A stretch of DNA of 5,795 bases from Clostridiales bacterium (GTDB taxonomy: Bacteria; Bacillota; Clostridia; Oscillospirales; CAG-272): the NCBI GenBank assembly GCA_018370615.1, contig JAGZAC010000125.1:1-5795 (forward strand), read 5' to 3'. Shown here piece by piece: positions 1 through 5,566 of this stretch. Position 1 is the first letter of the stretch. The number at the start of each line of letters is the position of its first letter. Below the pieces are notes generated by a model. It saw nothing but the letters and a program-made list of their open reading frames with translations, did no database searches and had not been told where the DNA came from. Position numbers and translations under genes: made by a program.

Positions 1-767
1 ATCGCTTTCAGAGTGATTTCCTCCAGCCCCTCGGGAATGAAGGTTCCCAGGCAGTTCAATTCGCCGTTGATCACATAATCGCGGTAAGTCGGGGGAGAAC
101 CGATAGCCACGTCAACATGGCCGCCCACCAACGCATTGATGGCCTCCTGGCCGCCGTCGTAGGGAACAGGCTCAGCGGGGATGTCCAATAACTTGAACAG
201 GACGGAAATCATAGTATAGCTGTCGTTGCCAGGGCCGCCTGTGGTAGCGTACTTGATTGTGTTCCCCTCTGCGGCATAGGCTTTCAGCTCGTCGATATTG
301 GTGATGCCGCTCTTAGAGTTAGTCAGAACAACGAACTCCGTGATACGCATACCAATCAGAGGCGTAATATCATCCAGTGTGTAGTTGACATTAATGAAGC
401 TGGGAGTCAGTGAGAACAAGGGGCCGTTGGCAACCACCATGGTATAACCGTCATCCTCCGCCTGCAATGCATCGTTCATGGCGATAGTTCCGGAACCACC
501 GGTATGGTTTTCCACAATCACGGGCACACCCAGATACTTCTCACCATAGGAGGCAACCTGGCGGGCAATGGTATCGGGTCCGCCGCCAAGGCTCCAGGGC
601 ATAATAATAGTGATCTGCTTTTCAGGGAAAGCGCCGTCCGAAGTCGCGGGAGTTTCCTGCTGGGAATCGCCTGCGCTGTCAGGTGACGTTCCCGTGGTTT
701 TGCCGCCGCAGGCAGCCAAACTCAGAATCATAGCGAGTGCGAGGACCAGCGACATGAGTTTTTTCAT
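1..767 (-). CDS. Tripartite tricarboxylate transporter substrate-binding lipoprotein (TctC/Bug family), 3' part missing at window edge
   Basis: The first 255 codons are visible; the family is usually about 320-330 residues, so roughly the last fifth lies beyond base 1. Residues 1-20 are a lipoprotein signal: KK, a hydrophobic stretch, then lipobox LAAC with Cys20 as the predicted lipidation site. A Ser/Thr/Gly/Gln-rich linker follows to about residue 46. Family hallmarks then appear in order: MPWSLGGGPDTIAR (56-69, the Bug GG.D..AR loop), VIVENHTGGSGTIA (83-96), DDGYTMVVAN (105-114) and VPYDGGQEAINALVGGHVDV (201-220). Proteins of this family sit outside the membrane, bind mono-, di- or tricarboxylates and pass them to TctA/TctB. 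The actual ligand cannot be read from sequence. The start is fixed by AGGAGAG at 774-780, seven bases upstream. The gene begins 17 bp after the stop of the MBL-fold hydrolase and is probably co-transcribed with it. A signal and linker of this form fit a Gram-positive lipoprotein, unlike the periplasmic Bug proteins of Proteobacteria. Confidence 0.93.
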   Translation of the reverse strand, partial: MKKLMSLVLALAMILSLAACGGKTTGTSPDSAGDSQQETPATSDGAFPEKQITIIMPWSLGGGPDTIARQVASYGEKYLGVPVIVENHTGGSGTIAMNDALQAEDDGYTMVVANGPLFSLTPSFINVNYTLDDITPLIGMRITEFVVLTNSKSGITNIDELKAYAAEGNTIKYATTGGPGNDSYTMISVLFKLLDIPAEPVPYDGGQEAINALVGGHVDVAIGSPPTYRDYVINGELNCLGTFIPEGLEEITLKA

Positions 768-784
768 TGTTTTCTCTCCTCTTT

Positions 785-1771
785 TCATTGAATTCTAATA
801 AACTCCGGTATAACCATCCCGGAATCCATTACAAGTTTGATAGCCTGAAAGCCTTCGGGCTGTGAGAAATAAGGCGGATACTCTCGCTCATCCGAAAACA
901 AAAAGTGTGGTGGATGCTCCGCCGGAAAGATTGCGGCCAGCTTCTGATATACCGCCTGATTCGCGCTATGATACCGTCTATCAGATGCCGAGGTCGTAAT
1001 AATATACTCCAACGGCATATTTTTCATAAAAGATTCCGAAATTGAATCTATTTGTCCATGATGTGGCAATTTGAGAACGTTTACATTTTTGAAAAAAATT
1101 TCAGGCACCTCATCCCATTCAGATGGACAGCTATCCGCCGCGCTGAGAAAAACGATGTCTCCCAGTTCGAAGCGCAACAGCATACTGGTGTGATTGGATG
1201 TAGCGTCCAACCGGATCAGGCACTCAGTCACGGCATTTGTATCCGCCTCAAGACTGTATGCCCGTTCCACGATCTCCATATATGCATCTACAACACAGCT
1301 TTTGGGTGCCAGTATCCGCATCTTCGTGTCTATTCCAAATTTCAGTACCTGTCCTGCTTTCAACACGGTAACAGGAATGCCTTTTTCCTTCGCATGAAGC
1401 AAAATCCTCCGATACGCATTCAAGGCCGCAACATATAGCGGTACACTGCGGGGAGCGTTACTGGCTGGAGTCAGTTCACAGCCTTTTAAGAAAGGCTCTA
1501 CCGGGTACGGAACATAGAGATGATCTACCACTGTCTGCTGTAATACCGCCTCCAGCCCGCATACATGATCTTCATGGATATGCGAAATAATCACAGCATT
1601 CAAATGCTCAATCTGCTGTCTGGCAAGATAATCTGCTGACCGAATGCGATAAGAATCGCCTTCAAATTCTGACTCCAGGGCACTTCCTCCATCCAGCAGT
1701 GCAGTATACCCATTCTTTAACTGAAAGAGGATTGCGTCTCCGTAACCGACATTGATGACTGTAACACACAT
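785..1771 (-). CDS. Free-standing ComEC/Rec2-like metallo-beta-lactamase-fold hydrolase
   Basis: This is a complete 328-residue protein with no signal peptide or membrane segment, so probably cytoplasmic. The MBL order typical of the soluble ComEC/Rec2 domain is present: VGYGDA at 8-13 (ComEC usually has VGQGDA), LLDGG at 25-29, the metal-binding HIHEDH at 64-69 (HxHxDH complete), the acidic ligand in SAADS (Asp213) and LPHHG at 235-239. All expected metal ligands are kept, so it is likely an active di-metal hydrolase. ComEC-like domains are linked to nuclease or phosphodiesterase activity, but free-standing members have varied and mostly unknown substrates. No competence membrane domain is present, so a DNA-uptake role is not indicated. 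AAGGA at 1781-1785 lies nine bases before the start, and an in-frame stop (TGA, 1799-1801) just upstream supports this ATG. It sits between a LacI regulator (76 bp upstream) and tctC (17 bp downstream), which suggests it processes the imported compound or a precursor; that is inference. Confidence 0.9.
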   Translation of the reverse strand: MCVTVINVGYGDAILFQLKNGYTALLDGGSALESEFEGDSYRIRSADYLARQQIEHLNAVIISHIHEDHVCGLEAVLQQTVVDHLYVPYPVEPFLKGCELTPASNAPRSVPLYVAALNAYRRILLHAKEKGIPVTVLKAGQVLKFGIDTKMRILAPKSCVVDAYMEIVERAYSLEADTNAVTECLIRLDATSNHTSMLLRFELGDIVFLSAADSCPSEWDEVPEIFFKNVNVLKLPHHGQIDSISESFMKNMPLEYIITTSASDRRYHSANQAVYQKLAAIFPAEHPPHFLFSDEREYPPYFSQPEGFQAIKLVMDSGMVIPEFIRIQ

Positions 1772-1804
1772 GGCATCACATCCTTCCGCACTTTGACTTC
1801 ACCA

Positions 1805-1833
1805 TTTAAAACGCTCTATCAGGAGCGTGTCAA
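1805..1833 (-). promoter_or_regulatory. Probable sigma-A promoter for the hydrolase-tctC unit
   Basis: On the minus strand a perfect -35 TTGACA (1833-1828) is followed by 17 bp and a -10 of TTTAAA (1810-1805, four of six matches to TATAAT). Transcription would start near 1798 and give a leader of about 27 bases that contains the hydrolase ribosome binding site. It would allow the hydrolase and tctC to be expressed apart from the upstream repressor gene. This is a prediction from spacing and consensus only. Confidence 0.55.
1811..1828. promoter_or_regulatory. Inverted repeat filling the -35/-10 spacer: candidate operator, or weak terminator of the LacI gene
   Basis: ACGCTC-CTGATA-GAGCGT (minus strand) is a perfect 6+6 bp inverted repeat with a 6-base centre. 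It occupies the whole spacer of the predicted hydrolase promoter, so a protein bound here would block RNA polymerase. It lacks the central CG and TGxAA arms of the LacI-type site at 2864-2877, so a different regulator may bind. Read as RNA it is a 6-bp hairpin followed by UUU, so a weak terminator or attenuator behind the LacI gene is the alternative. Confidence 0.45.
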
Positions 1834-1847
1834 ATTTCTACATAGCA

Positions 1848-2843
1848 TCAAGCGGTTCCCCGCACTATAAGCTCCGTAGGAATTTGAATATGCGCCTTTT
1901 CTACCGGCATCCCCGCAATTAAGTCAAATAACGTTTGCATGGCAAGGCATCCCATCTTAGCAGCATCAATTCGAACAGTGGTCAACTCGGGTTCCACCAC
2001 ACGGCTGATATAGCTGTCATCAAACCCTATGATCGCTATATCTTCCGGCACTCTCAGCCCTGCCCGGGTAACTGCCTTCATGGCGCCTGCGGCAATGGTG
2101 TCATTGGTGCAGAAAAAAGCTGTGGGGCGATCCACCTCCCGCAGCATCCGGGTCATGATTTCCTCGCCATCTTCCAGCGCCGGCTCAATATCAGCAATAA
2201 AACGATCATCAACGGGAATATCATACTTAGCAAGAGTTTTAACGAAGCCCTCTATACGAGCTTCACTAACTTGTGGTGAAAACCGGCCGGACAACAGGCC
2301 GATTTTACAATGTCCCAGCTTGCAAAGATATTCCGTAGCCTGCACAGCACCGCCATAGTGATCTGCCGAAATGCACACTAAGCCATCCATATCCAAATAG
2401 TTGTTTACCAACACTACCGGAATGCTCTGTTTACGAAACTCTTCAATGACCCGGATATCAACCTCGCCAGCAAAAATCACTCCATCCATGTGCTTTTTGA
2501 TATAAATATCTCCATTGGGCAGGTGGATATCCTGACTGGTCGTTACGAACAGGCTGTAATTCCTTCGGGTTCCCTCCTGCATGGCTGCTTCCAGCATCGG
2601 AGAATAAAAAGGATTCAAAATAGCGGGATACTGCTTTTCGTGGATAATAAATGCAATATTTTCTGTCTGTTGCCGAACCATCGCCCTTGCGATGGCATTA
2701 GGCGCATAGTTCAACTGCTTCGCTGCCGCATATATCTTTTCACGCGCCTTCTCACTGACTGCTTCCGGAGACGCATATGCTCTGGAAACTGTTGCCTTTG
2801 AGTAACCACATAACCGTGCGACGTCAATGATTGTTGCTGCCAT
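1848..2843 (-). CDS. LacI/GalR-family transcriptional repressor
   Basis: This is a complete 331-residue protein of normal family length. Residues 4-23 form the HTH (TIIDVARLCGYSKATVSRAY, with ATVSR in the recognition helix), and YAPNAIARAM at 46-55 is the hinge helix. The rest is a periplasmic-binding-protein-like effector domain ending with IIGFDDSYISRVVEPELTTV (271-290), the usual C-terminal signature. The hinge position that is normally Leu and wedges into the operator's central CG step is Met55 here, a conservative but less common choice. It probably binds a small ligand and represses its own gene and perhaps the downstream hydrolase-tctC unit. TTT uptake genes are often under TctD/TctE two-component control, so a LacI regulator suggests a sugar-acid or similar ligand; that is inference. 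The start matches the canonical MATIxDVA opening. The ribosome binding site is weak (GTGGG, about eight bases away). Confidence 0.95.
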   Translation of the reverse strand: MAATIIDVARLCGYSKATVSRAYASPEAVSEKAREKIYAAAKQLNYAPNAIARAMVRQQTENIAFIIHEKQYPAILNPFYSPMLEAAMQEGTRRNYSLFVTTSQDIHLPNGDIYIKKHMDGVIFAGEVDIRVIEEFRKQSIPVVLVNNYLDMDGLVCISADHYGGAVQATEYLCKLGHCKIGLLSGRFSPQVSEARIEGFVKTLAKYDIPVDDRFIADIEPALEDGEEIMTRMLREVDRPTAFFCTNDTIAAGAMKAVTRAGLRVPEDIAIIGFDDSYISRVVEPELTTVRIDAAKMGCLAMQTLFDLIAGMPVEKAHIQIPTELIVRGTA

Positions 2844-2863
2844 GTATGTATCCCACGCCCTCT

Positions 2864-2877
2864 TGAAAACGTTCTCA
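2864..2877. promoter_or_regulatory. LacI/CcpA-type operator in the leader of the LacI gene
   Basis: The plus strand reads TGAAAACGTTCTCA. This fits the cre consensus TGWNANCGNTNWCA at every fixed position, and six of seven base pairs are symmetric about the central CG (2870-2871). It lies 20 bp before the LacI start codon and downstream of the predicted transcription start, a roadblock position. The neighbouring LacI protein acting on its own gene is the simplest reading. CcpA, which binds the same class of site, is the alternative and would imply carbon catabolite repression. Confidence 0.72.
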
Positions 2878-2888
2878 TTTTTAAGGTC

Positions 2889-2930
2889 AAAAAAACACTG
2901 GCACTCTATTGTGAAAAATAAACAACCAGT
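2889..2930 (-). promoter_or_regulatory. Possible hairpin plus U-tract in the LacI gene leader
   Basis: On the transcribed strand ACTGG (2930-2926) can pair with CCAGT (2901-2897), with an inner TTGT/ACAA pairing, and a run of seven T (2895-2889) follows one base after the stem. The shape is that of an intrinsic terminator inside a leader, but the stem is only 5 bp with a large loop, so attenuation is a weak proposal. Confidence 0.2.
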
Positions 2931-2949
2931 ATCGCCGCGTCCTCTTTTC

Positions 2950-2966
2950 TTAACATGTTTTTAACA
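2950..2966. promoter_or_regulatory. TTAACA direct repeat resembling a PhoP-type (OmpR-family) binding site
   Basis: The plus strand reads TTAACA-TGTTT-TTAACA: two identical hexamers with a 5-bp spacer, an 11-bp period that puts both on one face of the helix. This matches the described Bacillus PhoP box (TT[ACT]ACA repeats with about 5 bp between). The repeat overlaps the predicted -10 and start of the LacI gene, a position expected for repression. No response regulator gene is in the window, so the binding protein is unknown. The same bases also form a short inverted repeat ATGTT-TTT-AACAT (2955-2967). Confidence 0.35.
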
Positions 2967-2991
2967 TAAAGCCGCCATCAAAAAAAGTCAA
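2963..2991 (-). promoter_or_regulatory. Sigma-A promoter of the LacI-family gene
   Basis: On the minus strand TTGACT (2991-2986, five of six to TTGACA) is followed by exactly 17 bp and TATGTT (2968-2963, four of six to TATAAT). The expected start is near 2956, giving a leader of about 110 bases that carries the LacI-type operator and the possible hairpin. It is the best promoter match upstream of the gene. Confidence 0.62.
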
Positions 2992-3215
2992 CACTTTTTT
3001 TGACAAACCACACCATTTTGGAATCATTCCCAAATTTTGCATGTCTTTTTTTGCAATTTTGACTTAAGCAGTAGGCCCCTGTTATTGCTGCACAAACAAA
3101 CTCATTCCCAAATAGCATTATATGGATTTGGCGCGCTTTAGCGGCAGTATCAGGAGCTGACACAGGATCTCCGAAGAAAACGAGCCGTACATATTACGGG
3201 CTCTCTTCCCTGCCC
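2992..3215. other. AT-rich intergenic stretch with no recognisable gene
   Basis: This stretch holds homopolymer-rich DNA without a credible coding frame. The only structure seen is a 12-bp direct repeat, TCATTCCCAAAT, at 3024-3035 and 3102-3113, and an 11-bp palindrome GGAATCATTCC at 3020-3030 that overlaps the first copy. The last part, from about 3160, may be unreadable upstream sequence of the decayed integrase. Confidence 0.5.
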
Positions 3216-3536
3216 CGCACAGATGAACCACGGGAATGCTTTACAGAGGTCTCATTCGTCTGCCTGTGTATTGATGGGAAATTTGTAAGCTCTGGGGGCA
3301 GCTACGGCGTGCAGACGAGCCAACATCACATTCGATAATATCCAGGCCCTTCACTTTCATGTCCTTCGCCACACTTTCACAAGCAACATAATTTATGGCG
3401 TGGCGTCTTTAAAGATGTCCGAGAGCTGCTGGGCCTTTCCAGCGTGAACACCACCATGAACATCTACGCCCATGCAAAGAAAGAAACCACAGGTTCTTCC
3501 GCCCGGTTTCTGGATAAGGGGGCGTGTGAAAGCTGA
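3216..3536 (+). pseudogene. Tyrosine recombinase (phage/ICE integrase), C-terminal catalytic remnant with two frameshifts
   Basis: No single frame is open, but joining three pieces restores an integrase C-terminus. Frame one gives VCLCIDGKFVSSGGSYGV (from 3258 to about 3311). The next frame gives CRRANITFDNIQ, then the box II motif HVLRHTFTSN (3358-3387). After about 3405 the first frame returns with KDVRELLGLSSVNTTMNIYA and ends ARFLDKGACES, stop at 3534-3536. The breaks fit a two-base loss near 3306-3311 and a one-base loss near 3406-3412. Box II His and Arg and the nucleophile Tyr (in NIYAHA) remain. The box III His expected in LGHSS is Leu (LGLSS), and the Arg I part and the whole N-terminal DNA-binding domain are absent or unrecognisable. 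It cannot make an active recombinase. Such integrases mobilise phages and conjugative elements, so this marks an old insertion. The 5' limit is approximate. Confidence 0.78.
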
Positions 3537-3540
3537 GAGC

Positions 3541-3581
3541 TTTCCCTTACAGACATCTCGTAAGGAAAAAAGCAAGGGAAA
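3541..3581. repeat. Nested inverted repeat downstream of the integrase remnant
   Basis: TTTCCCTT (3541-3548) is the exact inverse of AAGGGAAA (3574-3581). An alternative inner pairing, CCTTAC (3545-3550) with GTAAGG (3560-3565), lies inside it. The position just after an integrase stop is where element ends or regulatory structures are often found. No function is assigned. Confidence 0.4.
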
Positions 3582-3596
3582 TGGCCAAGAAAATAT

Positions 3597-3631
3597 CCCC
3601 GGAAACCTTGAAAACACAAGGATTTCCGGGG
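3597..3631. repeat. Long imperfect hairpin between integrase and XRE remnants
   Basis: The left arm CCCCGGAAA-CCTTG (3597-3610) pairs with CAAGG-A-TTTCCGGGG (3617-3631): 14 base pairs with a single bulged A (3622) and the 6-base loop AAAACA. No T-run follows on either strand, so it is not a classical intrinsic terminator. It may be an attachment-site or leader structure of the lost element. Confidence 0.6.
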
Positions 3632-3661
3632 AGCGCGGCCCAAATGTATTAGAAAAATGAC

Positions 3662-3667
3662 AGGAGG
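3662..3667 (+). promoter_or_regulatory. Consensus Shine-Dalgarno of the XRE remnant
   Basis: AGGAGG lies eight bases before the ATG at 3676-3678. The perfect motif and ideal spacing fix the original start of the broken XRE gene and show that a real gene stood here. Confidence 0.7.
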
Positions 3668-3675
3668 AATTCAAA

Positions 3676-3887
3676 ATGCGCAGAACCCAAAAAGGTGGTC
3701 ATCCTGAAAATCCGTTCGAGCAAGCCGGGAGAAAGCCGGATACACCCAAGCGGCCGCAGCAAAGCACGTACACTTGTTGTATGAGGCAGGGACTTCTGCC
3801 CCTCCATTTGGCATCGTGTGCCGCATGGCCGATCTGTACCATTGCAGTCCAGCTGACTTCCGTCTTATGGAATACAGGCCGAAGTGA
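3676..3887 (+). pseudogene. XRE (Cro/C1-type) HTH regulator, frameshifted and with shortened HTH
   Basis: Translation begins MRRTQKGGHPE from the ATG at 3676. At the A-run 3707-3710 the reading must slip by one base. From 3708 the other frame reads KSVRASREKAGYTQAAAAKH, then LLYEAGTSAPP, FGIVCRMADLYHCSPADF and RLMEYRPK, stop 3885-3887. The REKAGYTQ opening, the YEAGTSAPP turn and the CRMADLY.CSPADF tail are the usual XRE layout. Between the conserved Gln and the Glu of YEAG there are only about 12 residues where the family has about 18-19, so the recognition helix appears deleted. With both the frameshift and this loss the product should not bind DNA. It probably served as the control gene of the integrated element. 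Its stop overlaps the next remnant start (TGATG), showing the original translational coupling. A programmed -1 frameshift is possible in principle, but the HTH loss argues for simple decay. Confidence 0.62.
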
Positions 3888-4029
3888 TGGATGGAGTCTG
3901 TACCGATGTGACATTGATTTCAGCCGTTTCCTGCGACAGGGACTTCGTTGATTCACTTGCCAGCGTTATGACAGAGGGCAGCTTAACCCTATGCATCTGT
4001 TCGATGTGGTGTTGGATGCGCTGTCCTGA
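3887..4029 (+). pseudogene. Small element-borne hypothetical protein, one frameshift
   Basis: ATG at 3887-3889 overlaps the XRE stop as TGATG. The first frame reads MDGVCTDVTLISAVSCDRDF, then VDSLASV. Near 3960-3966 the reading must move by one base to continue as RYDRGQLNPMHLFDVVLDAL and Ser, with stop TGA at 4027-4029. The joined product is about 47 residues, acidic and mostly helical-looking, with no motif I can name. The coupling and the hairpin 15 bp after the stop support its being the last gene of the lost element's operon. Function unknown. Confidence 0.42.
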
Positions 4030-4043
4030 TATTTTCCGCCGCT

Positions 4044-4070
4044 GGAGGGCGTGGCAGAGCCACGCCCTCC
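4044..4070. terminator. Strong GC-rich hairpin between convergent units
   Basis: GGAGGGCGTGGC (4044-4055) pairs perfectly with GCCACGCCCTCC (4059-4070) around the 3-base loop AGA. It starts 15 bp after the stop of the plus-strand remnant and lies 36 bp past the AGCS stop on the minus strand. On the plus side the next bases are TCTTGGCTTCT, a broken T-rich tail; on the minus side no T-run follows. It probably ends the plus-strand transcript and may also stop minus-strand transcription from the symporter operon. Confidence 0.6.
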
Positions 4071-4105
4071 TCTTGGCTTCTCAATCCGCCATTTTCAGGC
4101 TCGGT

Positions 4106-5533
4106 TTATTCCTCTTCATCAAAAAGTCTGAAGTTCGGATCAACGGTACCGATTCCCAGATAACGAGCCTTGTAGTCCTTAAGCAATTGGAAGAACTTTC
4201 CGCTCAGTATGACAATGACAATCAGGTTTACAAAGGCAGGTATTCCCGTTGTCAAATTGGCGATTTCCCAAATATCCGCACCAGAAATATCGTTTCCCAC
4301 CGCAGCCAGAAGCACTACAAGGAACCCGGGAATGGGGTAGATTACCTTAAATACGTTAATCAAGGTCCGCTTGAGCTTTTCATTCGTGCCGCACAAATGG
4401 CGCAACAGCACTTCGAAATAAGCCCACCATCCGGTAGTAGTAGAAAGAGCAAAGAGGAAAATGGCCACCGTGATGATGATAGTTCCAACAGGCCCAAGCA
4501 CTGTTTCGAAAGCCGCCAAGGTCAATGGAGCACCATCCAGGCCGGAATCCCACAGGCCGGTAACGACGATAACCAAGGAGGTAACCGTGCAGATACACAT
4601 CGTACCGACAAAAACCTCAAATGCCCCCCACAATCCCTGCTTCACCGGATGCTCCGTTTTGGCGGAGGCGTGAATCATAGGCGATGTACCCCAGCCAGCC
4701 TCGCTGGAGAACATGGCGCGGGATAAGCCGGTTCGGATAATCAAAGCCACGCCCGCTCCCATGAAAGCGCCGGTGGCTGCGGTCCCGGTAAATGCATCGC
4801 TGATAATCAGTCCAAGTGCTGCGGGCAATTGTGTGATATTTACTATGATAATCACGATTCCGCCTACCAGGTAAAAGACGCACATGGGGGGAACTACTTT
4901 CGCCGCCAGCTTGCCCAGCCAAGGAATTTCACGGACAGTAGCCAAATAGGTGAGACCAACATAGACTAAACCTACCGCCAGCATGGGAATGCCAAAAGTG
5001 GCGTTGACGGACTGTGCGACCGTGAAGTTTTGCATGGAAAAGACATTTCCAAAAATGCCGATCCCGAAGATAACCGCCAGCACGCCCCAGAATTTGAAGC
5101 CCTTATCCCGTCCCAACCCTTTCTCCATATAGTATGTAGGCCCGCCATAATAGCCGCCCTTTTCATCCTTTGAACGGTAGTATACCGCCAGGGAAACTTC
5201 GGCCATTTTCATCATCATGCCCAAAAAGGCCGCAACCCAAATCCAAAAGGCTGCACCCGGTCCGCCCACCGCGATAGCGGTCGCTACGCCGCCGATATTG
5301 CCAACACCCACTGCTCCGCCAACGGCAATGCTGATTACTTCCAAGGGTTTCATCATGCCCTTACCGTTGTCCTTTTTTGAAAAAAGTGTTCCAATGGTGT
5401 TTTTCAGAATATGCTTTAAGTGTGCGATTTGAAAGAATTTGGAGCCGACCGTAAAGATAATGCCAGCCAACAGAATAAGTACGATGAGAGGCATTCCCCA
5501 CAGAAGGTCCGAGATCGTCTTAATAATGGCCAT
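4106..5533 (-). CDS. Sodium:alanine/glycine symporter, AGCS family
   Basis: This is a complete 475-residue membrane protein of normal family length with about ten to eleven hydrophobic segments. Family hallmarks: VGGAVGVGNIGGVATAIAVG (71-90, the glycine-rich unwound helix), GGPGAAFWIWVAAFLG (90-105, the Na:alanine symporter signature with Ile in the usual Met place), GGYYGGPTYYME (126-137), GLSRAMFSSEAGWGTSPMIH (269-288) and STTTGWWAYFE (364-374). AGCS proteins use a Na+ (or H+) gradient to import alanine, glycine or related small amino acids; some members also accept D-alanine. Substrate choice cannot be read here. The C-terminal tail ends in the acidic FDEEE. AAGGAG lies about ten bases before the start. 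It follows the serine hydrolase by 33 bp with no promoter seen between, so the two are probably one operon. Downstream lies only the decayed element. Confidence 0.96.
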   Translation of the reverse strand: MAIIKTISDLLWGMPLIVLILLAGIIFTVGSKFFQIAHLKHILKNTIGTLFSKKDNGKGMMKPLEVISIAVGGAVGVGNIGGVATAIAVGGPGAAFWIWVAAFLGMMMKMAEVSLAVYYRSKDEKGGYYGGPTYYMEKGLGRDKGFKFWGVLAVIFGIGIFGNVFSMQNFTVAQSVNATFGIPMLAVGLVYVGLTYLATVREIPWLGKLAAKVVPPMCVFYLVGGIVIIIVNITQLPAALGLIISDAFTGTAATGAFMGAGVALIIRTGLSRAMFSSEAGWGTSPMIHASAKTEHPVKQGLWGAFEVFVGTMCICTVTSLVIVVTGLWDSGLDGAPLTLAAFETVLGPVGTIIITVAIFLFALSTTTGWWAYFEVLLRHLCGTNEKLKRTLINVFKVIYPIPGFLVVLLAAVGNDISGADIWEIANLTTGIPAFVNLIVIVILSGKFFQLLKDYKARYLGIGTVDPNFRLFDEEE

Positions 5534-5566
5534 AACAAGTTTTCTCCTTTTTCTATATGTCTGTCA

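Noticed and set aside
1052..1438. Plus-strand open frame of 128 codons
   Set aside because: It is antisense to the MBL-fold hydrolase, has no ribosome binding site and no recognisable motif.
785..1771. Competence protein ComEC
   Set aside because: Only the soluble MBL domain is present; the membrane channel domain and other competence genes are absent, so a DNA-uptake name is not justified.
3000..3028. Plus-strand TTGACA at 3000-3005 as a promoter for the remnant genes
   Set aside because: At 17 bp spacing the -10 would be ATCATT, a poor match, and it lies over 200 bp from any coding trace.
2978..3163. Minus-strand open frame of 61 codons upstream of the LacI gene
   Set aside because: It overlaps the -35 and spacer of the LacI promoter, has no good ribosome binding site and no motif, and composition follows homopolymer runs.
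3581..3652. 23-codon plus-strand frame starting ATGGCCAAG
   Set aside because: It lies inside the hairpin region, has poor Shine-Dalgarno spacing and no recognisable product; too little to support a gene.
3472..3660. Plus-strand open frame of 62 codons across the integrase stop
   Set aside because: It reads the integrase end in a wrong frame; the correct frame gives the conserved NIYAHAKKETT and LDK motifs.
3393..3674. Minus-strand open frame of 93 codons
   Set aside because: It is antisense to the integrase remnant and spans both hairpins; coding is explained better by the plus strand.
3884..4726. Long plus-strand open frame of 280 codons
   Set aside because: Most of it runs antisense through the AGCS gene, whose minus-strand protein is a clear family match. 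Only the first 80 or so bases belong to the small element-borne remnant, and the rest has low-complexity, non-protein-like composition.
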